Assembly: GCA_047972135.1 (NCBI GenBank)
Contig: JBKEAJ010000005.1
Span: forward strand, 1-37,708
Length of the DNA stretch: 37,708 nucleotides
Source: JBKEAJ01 sp047972135
GTDB taxonomy: Bacteria > Bacteroidota > Bacteroidia > Bacteroidales > Prolixibacteraceae
Direction: 5' to 3'
Below the pieces are notes generated by a model. The model was not told the origin of the DNA and did no database searches. It saw nothing but the letters and a program-made list of their open reading frames with translations. Position numbers and translations under genes: made by a program. Shown one piece after another: positions 6,653 to 13,327 of the stretch. Position 1 is the stretch's first letter, and every line of letters begins with the position of its first letter.

Positions 6653-7399
6653 CTATGTATTCATCGCTCCACAAACAGGAATGACCTGTCCACTTACATA
6701 CGACGATAAATCGGAGGCTAAAAATAATGCAACATTGGCAACTTCTTCCGGAGTACCGCCCCTGCGAAGTGGTATTTTAGCTTCCCATGTTTTTCTAGCT
6801 TCTTCGGGAATCTTTGCCGTCATTTCTGTAATAATGAAGCCTGGAGCTATAGCATTACACCTTATCCCGCGTGAACCCAGCTCTATTGCAACAGACTTTG
6901 TTAATCCTATCATTCCTGCCTTTGATGCTGAATAATTTGCTTGCCCAGCATTGCCACTGACCCCCACAACCGAACTCATATTGATGATTGAGCCACTGCG
7001 CTGCTTTAACATCGTGCGTTGTGCTGCTTTGGTGAAGTTGAATGCTGATTTTAGGTTTACATTTATTACTGTATCCCACTGCTGTTCGGTCATTCTCATC
7101 AGAAGAGTGTCCATAGTGATGCCAGCATTGTTCACTAATATGTCAAGACCTCCAAAGTCTTCGACTATCTGATTAACAACTTTGTCAGTCTCTTCAAAAT
7201 TTGAAGCATCGGAGGCATAGCCTTTAGCTTTTACCCCAAATTTTGATATCTCTGCTTCTGTTGCAGACATATTCTCGTCAGCCCTTAAATCTGTAAAGGC
7301 TACATTGGCACCTGCCTTGGCAAAACATAATGCCAATGCTTTTCCAATCCCTCTGGATGCTCCCGTGATAATTGCGTTTTTTCCTTTTAATAATGTCAT
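6653..7399 (-). CDS. fabG: 3-oxoacyl-[acyl-carrier-protein] reductase FabG
   Basis: A 248-residue short-chain dehydrogenase of standard FabG length. It has the NADPH-binding TGASRGIG motif (12-19), the NNAG motif, the catalytic Ser in NMSSVVG, the YSASK catalytic Tyr/Lys pair and the RCNAIAPGFI stretch typical of FabG. It reduces beta-ketoacyl-ACP in fatty-acid elongation in the cytoplasm. It stands alone, with its own -7 element (7444-7451) and terminator, rather than in a fab cluster. Other SDR substrates cannot be excluded by sequence alone, but the match to FabG is close. Confidence 0.9.
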   Translation of the reverse strand: MTLLKGKNAIITGASRGIGKALALCFAKAGANVAFTDLRADENMSATEAEISKFGVKAKGYASDASNFEETDKVVNQIVEDFGGLDILVNNAGITMDTLLMRMTEQQWDTVINVNLKSAFNFTKAAQRTMLKQRSGSIINMSSVVGVSGNAGQANYSASKAGMIGLTKSVAIELGSRGIRCNAIAPGFIITEMTAKIPEEARKTWEAKIPLRRGGTPEEVANVALFLASDLSSYVSGQVIPVCGAMNT

Positions 7400-7443
7400 C
7401 TCTACAATTAATTTTGTTCAATAATTTTTCAAGTTCTAAAGTA

Positions 7444-7451
7444 CAAATGTA
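7444..7451 (-). promoter_or_regulatory. -7 promoter element for fabG
   Basis: The minus strand reads TACATTTG, a perfect TAnnTTTG. The predicted start is near 7437, giving a leader of about 38 nt. No well-spaced -33 TTG is visible. Confidence 0.45.
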
Positions 7452-7514
7452 GTGAAAAAAACATAGCTGCTTATCAGATTTGAGAAGTTTCACGTCAATG
7501 CTGAGGTGGAGAAG

Positions 7515-7545
7515 TTGGAGTATAATAAAATTATTACTACTTTCG
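7515..7545 (+). promoter_or_regulatory. probable ndk promoter
   Basis: TTG (7515-7517), a 20-bp spacer and TACTTTCG (7538-7545) fit the Bacteroidota -33/-7 arrangement, with one mismatch (C for T) in the -7 box. Transcription would start near 7552, about 27 nt before the ndk ATG. Confidence 0.5.
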
Positions 7546-7578
7546 TGCAGTAGAGCAATGATATAACTTATATTGATT

Positions 7579-8007
7579 ATGGAAGAAACTCGAAATCAGA
7601 CCTTGCTGTTGGTTAAACCGACAGCTGTAAAGAACAACTACATTGGCGGTATCCTCAAAATGGTGAATGATGCTGGGTTCAAAATTGGAGCAATAAAATT
7701 GGTAAACCTGAAAAAATGGCAGGCCGACTTGTTTTATAGAGTACACGCCCAAAAACCTTTTTACGACGAGCTAACCGATTTTATTGCATCAGGACCAGTA
7801 TTGGCAGCTTTGCTTATCAAAGAAGATGCAGTCAAAGAATTACGTGAGTTGATAGGTGCGACCAATCCCAAGGAAGCCAAACAGGGAACAATCAGAAATA
7901 AGTATGGAGAATCAACAACTCATAATGCCGTGCATGCCTCTGATACAGATGCAAATGCAATACATGAGATAGACTTTTTCTTTTCTCTTGTCGAAAGATT
8001 TGAATAA
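7579..8007 (+). CDS. ndk: nucleoside diphosphate kinase
   Basis: A 142-residue protein starting at the ATG at 7579 (a TTG six bases earlier is in frame, but the ATG matches the family N-terminus). It has LLVKPTAVKNNYIGGI at the start, the phosphate-site arginine region and the active-site block NAVHASDTDANAIHEIDFFF, with the phospho-accepting His, the Ser-Asp pair and the terminal FFF typical of Ndk. It transfers the gamma phosphate from ATP to NDPs through a phosphohistidine. It is monocistronic by context, being flanked by its own promoter and that of mscS. Confidence 0.95.
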   Translation: MEETRNQTLLLVKPTAVKNNYIGGILKMVNDAGFKIGAIKLVNLKKWQADLFYRVHAQKPFYDELTDFIASGPVLAALLIKEDAVKELRELIGATNPKEAKQGTIRNKYGESTTHNAVHASDTDANAIHEIDFFFSLVERFE

Positions 8008-8024
8008 ATTAATTTGTTATTTTG

Positions 8025-8054
8025 TTTGAGATATATGACAAATGCCTATATTCG
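8025..8054 (+). promoter_or_regulatory. probable mscS promoter
   Basis: TTTG (8025-8028), an 18-bp spacer and TATATTCG (8047-8054) form a well-spaced -33/-7 pair with one mismatch in the -7 box. The leader to the ATG at 8162 would be about 100 nt and contains a GC-richer, partly self-complementary segment (GGCGCTGACGGTCAG near 8097). Confidence 0.5.
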
Positions 8055-8161
8055 TGCGCCAAAATCAAAATTATTAGAAAGAGATTGGCGGCTTAAGGCG
8101 CTGACGGTCAGTGATGTAGTTCGTGTCGTGGGCGCGTTTTATAAAATTTAATGTAATATAG

Positions 8162-9049
8162 ATGAAGAACTTGTTTCTATTTGTACGGGATGCTGTACAG
8201 CAAAATGTAGACACTAGTGAGAGTGGTGTTAAGATACTAATCTCTGAGTATTGGGATATTATACTAAAGTATTCAATGGATATAATGAGTGCTGTGCTTA
8301 TATTAGTAGTAGGATGGCTTGTTATTAAGTTGATTTGCACCTTTGTAAATAAGATTATAGACAAGAGGATTAGTGATAAATCGGTTAGAAGTTTTGTTGA
8401 GGCTATTATTAGTGTTGCCTTGAAAATCGTATTAGCGATTGTTGTAATAAGTAAACTGGGAATTGATACTTCTTCCTTTATTGCATTTCTGGGAACATTA
8501 GGTCTAGCTGTAGGTATGGCTCTGTCGGGAGCTTTGCAAAATTTTGCGGGAGGTGTAATATTGCTCGTGTCTAAACCGCTCAATATTGGCGATTTTGTGG
8601 AAATTGGCGATAAAAAAGGAACGGTAGACTTGATTACAATTCTGAACACTAAACTTGTAACTCCCGACAACAAGGTGGTATTTGTACCGAATAATAAAAT
8701 AATTTCTGGTGAAATAGTTAATTATACTAAGCTGGCAACGCGCAGAGTGGATATGACTTTTAGTATTCCTTATGATGAAGATGTTGACAGAGCCAGAGCT
8801 GTGATACAAAAAGAAATAGATTCGCTGGGAGAGATAGTGCTTAGCAATCCTGAGCCTTTTATAGGTTTAGGAGAGATGGCGGATAGTGCAATAATCCTTT
8901 ATACAAGGATGTGGACAAAAACGGAGGATTACTGGACGGTGTTTTTCGATATGCAGGAGAAGGTGAAGAAAGCATTTGATGCAAACAAAATCAATATTCC
9001 TTTCCCTCAACAAGATATACATATAGTATCAACTGTGCAGAAAGACTGA
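8162..9049 (+). CDS. small-conductance mechanosensitive channel (MscS family)
   Basis: A 295-residue protein close in length to E. coli MscS (286). It has three N-terminal membrane segments, with the glycine/alanine-rich pore helix LGLAVGMALSGALQNFAGGV as TM3, then the beta domain signature (PLNIGDFVEIGDKKGTVDLI) and VPNNKIISGEIVNYT, and a C-terminal mixed domain. It opens under membrane tension to release solutes on osmotic downshock. Two bases separate its stop from the ATG of the following lipoprotein, so the two are cotranscribed. Confidence 0.92.
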   Translation: MKNLFLFVRDAVQQNVDTSESGVKILISEYWDIILKYSMDIMSAVLILVVGWLVIKLICTFVNKIIDKRISDKSVRSFVEAIISVALKIVLAIVVISKLGIDTSSFIAFLGTLGLAVGMALSGALQNFAGGVILLVSKPLNIGDFVEIGDKKGTVDLITILNTKLVTPDNKVVFVPNNKIISGEIVNYTKLATRRVDMTFSIPYDEDVDRARAVIQKEIDSLGEIVLSNPEPFIGLGEMADSAIILYTRMWTKTEDYWTVFFDMQEKVKKAFDANKINIPFPQQDIHIVSTVQKD

Positions 9050-9051
9050 AA

Positions 9052-9645
9052 ATGAAAACTTATTTTATTGTTACAATATTTTGTCTTGTACTACTTTTCG
9101 CTTGCGAAAGAAAGGTCAAGTCGACGAAGGAATGGATAATTCCTAATGAAGATGTTGTGTCAATAGAGAAAGTTTTTGATGCTGAGAAAGATTCCGTTTT
9201 CTATTTTAATAATGGAATGAGAGAAGCAGGTGGAGCTATTCTTCTGAAAAATGAGGAATTTAGTGTAGGACGAATTTCGTGTATGTTTAAATCGTCTACT
9301 GTTTTTGGGATTGCATTTAGAGCCGTGAACTCAGACAGTACAGAAGTGATCGTATTTGAACCTGCACTGAAAGAGCGTAAATTAGGAGGACTGTATTACT
9401 ACTACCTCGGTGCGGATAATAAAAGGAAGAAAATGAAGCGAGAGCAAGATAATTTTTATAGTATTGACCTGAGTGCAGATAAGTGGTACGAACTGAATCT
9501 ACTTGTCTCAAAGTCAGAGATAAAAATATCTGTTGATAACGAGGTGAGCTGGTATTCTTTTAAACCATCTGAAGGACTTACTGATATTGGAGGTGTCGGT
9601 GTTTGGGGATGGGATGGGTTTATAAAAAACTTCATTGTTGAATAA
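9052..9645 (+). CDS. lipoprotein with LamG/3-keto-disaccharide-hydrolase-like fold (tentative)
   Basis: A 197-residue protein with a signal peptide and lipobox (LLFAC, Cys about residue 18). The remainder, rich in alternating hydrophobics, includes FRAVNSDSTEVIVFEPA, a YYYYLGADNKRKK stretch and WYELNLLVSKSEIKISVDNE. This resembles the concanavalin-A-like jelly roll of DUF1080/LamG domains ('W+.l.i.v.g..i.vyvdg'). I see no catalytic motif, so a carbohydrate- or protein-binding role is only a guess. It is translationally coupled to mscS (2-base gap). Confidence 0.65.
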   Translation: MKTYFIVTIFCLVLLFACERKVKSTKEWIIPNEDVVSIEKVFDAEKDSVFYFNNGMREAGGAILLKNEEFSVGRISCMFKSSTVFGIAFRAVNSDSTEVIVFEPALKERKLGGLYYYYLGADNKRKKMKREQDNFYSIDLSADKWYELNLLVSKSEIKISVDNEVSWYSFKPSEGLTDIGGVGVWGWDGFIKNFIVE

Positions 9646-9684
9646 TTTTTTTTGCAGATAGTGAAGTATTAAGTAAAAATTATA

Positions 9685-9692
9685 TATATTTG
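9685..9692 (+). promoter_or_regulatory. -7 promoter element upstream of the sigma54-activator response regulator
   Basis: TATATTTG is a perfect TAnnTTTG. The next bases (CCGACTTA) are followed by the ATG at 9737, giving a leader of about 38 nt. No -33 at the usual spacing. Confidence 0.5.
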
Positions 9693-9736
9693 CCGACTTA
9701 AATGAGTAGGTTTATTTAAATGAGTTTCTTGTAATT

Positions 9737-10957
9737 ATGTCAAATATTTTGGTGATAGATGATGAGCGAAGTATCAGGAATACGATGAAGGATATTCTCG
9801 AATTTGAAGGACATAGTGTCGCGCTTGCAGAGGACGGGGTCAAAGGTTTGGAGGTCGTACAAGAAAACAAACCTGATATCATATTTTGTGATATTAAAAT
9901 GCCTAAAATGGATGGACTTGAAGCCTTGGATAAGATTCTTCAAAATGATGATAGCAACAGAGTGATAATGATTTCCGGACATGGCACTATAGATACAGCA
10001 GTGGAAGCCATTAAAAGAGGGGCGGTGGACTTTATTGAAAAACCTATCGACCTAAATAGGCTATTGGAGTCAATAAAGATAGCTAATAGTTATGACAAAG
10101 ATGTGTCCTGTAATGTGGTGGAGGCTGTCGAAGTTGTTCCTCCTAAGGCAGGGCTAACAAAAGTAGTTACACCTAAGAAGAATATTAATATAGATGCTAG
10201 GTATGAAATTGTCGGGCATTCAAAAAGTTTACAGAATGTTCTTGATATGGCAGACAAGGTTGCTCCGACTGAGGCCCGTGTATTGGTGACCGGAGATAAT
10301 GGAACAGGAAAGGAGTTGATAGCCAGACGCATTCATGCCTTAAGTGCTAGGGTGCAGAAACCTTTTATAGAAGTGAATTGTGCAGCTATTCCTTCTGAAT
10401 TGATTGAAAGCGAACTTTTTGGACATGAGAAGGGGGCTTTTACTTCTGCGATAAAACAGAGAAAAGGAAAGTTTGAACAGGCTGACGGTGGTACTTTGTT
10501 CATGGACGAAATCGGAGATATGAGCTTATCGGCTCAGGCTAAGGTGCTAAGAGCTCTCCAAGAAAATGAAATATCAAGAGTTGGCAGTGACAAAAATATA
10601 CGAGTTGATGTGAGGATTATTGCTGCAACTAATAAAGATATTCCTGCCGAGATTGATAAAGGTAATTTCAGAGAGGATTTGTATCATAGATTAAGTGTTA
10701 TCTTGATAAGGATGCCTAAACTGATAGAAAGAATTGATGATATACCTGTGTTGACAAGGCATTTTATTGAAAGAATCTCAAAAGAATTGGGAATTGATCC
10801 GAAAGAGATAACCGATGATGCTATAAAGGCTCTTCAGAAAAGAGCGTGGACGGGTAATATCAGAGAACTTAGAAATGTTGTGGAGAGGCTGATAATATTA
10901 AGTGGGGATAAAATAGAAGAGAATACAGTAAATGATTTTGCAAACAATTTAGAATAA
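9737..10957 (+). CDS. NtrC-like response regulator: REC plus sigma54-activator AAA+ domain, no DNA-binding domain
   Basis: A 406-residue protein. The REC domain (1-120) has the D8/D9 acidic pair, phosphoacceptor D52 in FCDIKMP, and the FIEKP lysine. After a linker, the AAA+ domain (about 155-395) carries Walker A GDNGTGKE (about 185-192), the sigma54-contact loop GAFTSA in place of GAFTGA (about 233-238), Walker B GGTLFMDEIGDM and the arginine-finger region FREDLYHRLSVI. The protein ends about 20 residues after LRNVVERLIILS, where NtrC proteins normally continue into a Fis-type helix-turn-helix. Only 21 bases separate it from the OmpA gene, so it is not a frameshift remnant. The cognate kinase is not adjacent. 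Confidence 0.9.
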   Translation: MSNILVIDDERSIRNTMKDILEFEGHSVALAEDGVKGLEVVQENKPDIIFCDIKMPKMDGLEALDKILQNDDSNRVIMISGHGTIDTAVEAIKRGAVDFIEKPIDLNRLLESIKIANSYDKDVSCNVVEAVEVVPPKAGLTKVVTPKKNINIDARYEIVGHSKSLQNVLDMADKVAPTEARVLVTGDNGTGKELIARRIHALSARVQKPFIEVNCAAIPSELIESELFGHEKGAFTSAIKQRKGKFEQADGGTLFMDEIGDMSLSAQAKVLRALQENEISRVGSDKNIRVDVRIIAATNKDIPAEIDKGNFREDLYHRLSVILIRMPKLIERIDDIPVLTRHFIERISKELGIDPKEITDDAIKALQKRAWTGNIRELRNVVERLIILSGDKIEENTVNDFANNLE

Positions 10958-10978
10958 TTTATTTAATAATCAAAAACC

Positions 10979-12223
10979 ATGAGAAAATTTTTCTTATCAA
11001 TTGTAACTTTGATTCTTTTTTCAATGGGAGTTATGGCGCAGGACGATGCACCTAAAACTCATTCTAAAAGTATTAAAAACTACAAAAGGTCTGCCATAGA
11101 GGCGGATTTCGGCTTGTTGAGACCCTCAACAGGTGATGGCTTGAGTGATTTCGCACCATTCAATGTCAATCTTGGATATAGGTATAACTTTAACAAGACC
11201 TTAGGCTTGAAGTTAACCTATGAGTATGGCAACTTCGATTTGACACCAGAGATGAGCTACCACAACGTTTCGTTGTTAGTGCCTGTGAACTTGTCTTCGT
11301 TGACAAACCTTGACCACTATTGGAGAGGTGTTAACTTCTTCGCTGAAATTGGTGGAGGTGTGCAATCGCAAAAACCTGATGTAAGCGGAGCTGACGATGA
11401 CATGGCATTGGTTGCCAGGTTGAACTTGAAAATGGCTATTAAGCTGTCTAAGAGTTTTGCTCTTAACTTGTCTCTGATGAACTCTTACTTGACATTCAAC
11501 GAGGACTACCACTTCTCTGGCGACCACGTTGTTGCAGGGGCTGCATCTCTAACTGATTTTAGAGCTAATATGTTCAATTCTGTAAACGTTGGTCTTTCTT
11601 ACTATATTGGTGGTAAGAGCAAAAAAGGTAAAGAGCATATCGACTGGGCGCCAAACGAGACTTACTTGATGATCGAAGATTATCTTGCTGATGCTAAAGG
11701 TGGAGATGACGAGGCTCTAAGCGGACTTAGAGGTAGAGTATCTAACAACGAAGGTTCATTGTCTGACCACACAGGTGAGATTGCTGACCTTAAGAAAACT
11801 ATCAACGACCTTAAGAGTAAAGTTAACGAATTGGCTGCTGCTGAGCGCCCAAATCAGACTGCTGCTCCTGCCAGCTCAGGTGACTTTAGTTATGTTGGAG
11901 GACTTACTGTTCCATTTGCATTGAACTCGGTTAACCCTTCTTCTGATGGTCTGTCTAACATTGTTACTCTTGCTAACTATCTTAAATCAAATAGCGGTGT
12001 TAACTTGTTGATTAAAGGTCATGCTGATGCTACAGGAAGCTCTAGCTACAACCAATCTCTATCTGAAAGAAGAGCTAAGGTTGTTAAAGGTCTACTTGAA
12101 GAACTTGGTGTTGCCGGAAGCAGACTTGAGACTAAAGGATATGGCGAAAGCGATTCTTTAACAAAAGGAAAAGGTGCTACTGCTAATACTATCAACAGAA
12201 GAGTTGATTTTGAAGTGAAATAG
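10979..12223 (+). CDS. OmpA-family outer-membrane porin with peptidoglycan-binding domain
   Basis: A 414-residue protein. A signal peptide ends near VMAQ (residues 18-21). An N-terminal beta-barrel-like region rich in alternating aromatic residues spans about 30-215. A short coiled-coil linker (LRGRVSNNEGSLSDHTGEIA, then a leucine-spaced stretch, about 245-285) precedes an OmpA C-terminal domain (about 300-414) with the diaminopimelate-contact Asp and Arg in GHADATGSSSYNQSLSERR, and NRRVDFEV at the end. Codon choice (AAC, CTT and GTT repeated) looks like that of a highly expressed gene. It begins 21 bases after the response regulator but is probably expressed mainly from its own promoter. A strong terminator follows. 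Confidence 0.9.
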   Translation: MRKFFLSIVTLILFSMGVMAQDDAPKTHSKSIKNYKRSAIEADFGLLRPSTGDGLSDFAPFNVNLGYRYNFNKTLGLKLTYEYGNFDLTPEMSYHNVSLLVPVNLSSLTNLDHYWRGVNFFAEIGGGVQSQKPDVSGADDDMALVARLNLKMAIKLSKSFALNLSLMNSYLTFNEDYHFSGDHVVAGAASLTDFRANMFNSVNVGLSYYIGGKSKKGKEHIDWAPNETYLMIEDYLADAKGGDDEALSGLRGRVSNNEGSLSDHTGEIADLKKTINDLKSKVNELAAAERPNQTAAPASSGDFSYVGGLTVPFALNSVNPSSDGLSNIVTLANYLKSNSGVNLLIKGHADATGSSSYNQSLSERRAKVVKGLLEELGVAGSRLETKGYGESDSLTKGKGATANTINRRVDFEVK

Positions 12224-12538
12224 TAGTATATACTAGCATTAATTAAAAGAATGACTCGTCTTTTTGGGCGAGTCATTTTTTTATTCATCTATTTTCGTAG
12301 TTAGTGTCTATGTACTAATTTGTATTGATGTGGTATGTAATGAGCTCTTAAAATTTCAAATTTAAAAATTAATGTATTATCTTCGTTTCGTTGATGTACA
12401 CTTATTCAGGTAGATTTCAGAGTAATAATATGAAACTTCCATGCAGTAGGCTTTAAGCTATATGCAATAAGCCTAACTACACACAGGCGGATGATTGTAA
12501 CTAGCAAAAGCATAAAGCTTATAGCTAAATATAAACAC
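12224..12538. other. intergenic region between the porin and PP2C genes
   Basis: After the porin terminator this ~315-base stretch holds no gene. It contains a weak -7-like TATCTTCG (12378-12385) that may serve the PP2C gene. It also contains two AGC/TATA-family repeat fragments (about 12448-12478 and 12506-12537). The apparent in-frame extension of the PP2C protein from the ATG at 12491 is translated from the second repeat and is discounted. Confidence 0.55.
12250..12283 (+). terminator. strong intrinsic terminator of the OmpA porin gene
   Basis: An 11-bp stem (AATGACTCGTC at 12250-12260 with GGGCGAGTCATT, 12266-12277) and a short T-rich loop are followed by TTTTTTATT. It lies about 27 bases after the stop codon. 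Confidence 0.9.
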
Positions 12539-13297
12539 ATGAAAATAAAATATGCCGTCCGTAGTGATATCGGACAAGTCAGAGAAAATAATGAAGATAA
12601 TAATATTTGCTTATCTTTTGATGCATATCCTCATATACTTTTGTTGGGTGCCATAGATGCTGTGGGAGGATATGAAGGGGGCGAGATAGCTGCCGAGATC
12701 TGTAAGCTCACAGTAGAGTCCTATTTTGAGGAACTGACAAATCTTGAAGACAAAGACATGGACTTGGAGCTTAAAAAAAGTATGTATAAGGCAAACAATC
12801 GGATATATTCGGAGCGTAGTAATAATCCAGAATATTCTCAAATGAGCTGTGTTGCTACGGTCGTTTTGATGGATATACAAAAGGGGAGTCTTTGCTTTAC
12901 TCATGTTGGTGACTCTCGTGGATACATATATAGGGACGATAAACTGGAAAAATTTACTACCGACCATTCGCTAGTTGGTTACTTGGAGGAGTCGGGTAGG
13001 ATTTCAGAAGAAGATGCCATGAATCATCCGCGACGCAACGAAATATCAAAGCTGATGGGTGGAGAACTGTTAGGGTATGACAGCAAGTATATGCAGTGTG
13101 GAAGACATAGTTTTTATTCGGGCGATATAGTAGTGCTATGCAGCGATGGGCTTACTGATTTGGTAAATGCAGCTGGGATAGTTTCCATTCTGTCGGCAGA
13201 TGCAACTTTAGAAGACAAGAAGGAACTGCTTATATATGCTGCCAATCATCTGGGGGGTAGGGACAATATTACCGTAGCTCTGGCAACAAGCATATAG
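12539..13297 (+). CDS. PP2C-family protein serine/threonine phosphatase
   Basis: A 252-residue PP2C/PPM phosphatase of the bacterial PrpC/Stp type. Metal-binding and signature motifs appear in order: SDIGQVRENNEDN, the DGMGGH position as DAVGGYEGGE, HVGDSRGYIY, CSDGLTDLV and GGRDNITVAL. All expected aspartates are present, although DAVGGY departs from DGMGGH. I start at the ATG at 12539 because MKIKYAVRSDIG is the family N-terminus. The frame upstream to 12491 is repeat sequence. It ends inside another repeat fragment, 30 bases before the triple FGE-domain gene, so the two are probably cotranscribed. No partner kinase is visible. Confidence 0.88.
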   Translation: MKIKYAVRSDIGQVRENNEDNNICLSFDAYPHILLLGAIDAVGGYEGGEIAAEICKLTVESYFEELTNLEDKDMDLELKKSMYKANNRIYSERSNNPEYSQMSCVATVVLMDIQKGSLCFTHVGDSRGYIYRDDKLEKFTTDHSLVGYLEESGRISEEDAMNHPRRNEISKLMGGELLGYDSKYMQCGRHSFYSGDIVVLCSDGLTDLVNAAGIVSILSADATLEDKKELLIYAANHLGGRDNITVALATSI

Positions 13298-13313
13298 CCT
13301 AATGCGTATAGCG
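13291..13313. repeat. AGC/TATA-family repeat fragment overlapping the PP2C stop codon
   Basis: CATATAGCCTAATGCGTATA resembles the TATAGCCTAAAGC element at 841 and 25451. The TAG stop of the phosphatase gene (13295-13297) lies within it, so the terminal residues may derive from repeat insertion. Confidence 0.45.
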
Positions 13314-13327
13314 TTAAAATCCAAAAT

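Noticed and set aside
12491..12538. N-terminal extension of the PP2C phosphatase
   Set aside because: It is encoded by a dispersed repeat fragment and precedes the family-typical start MKIKYAVRSDIG.
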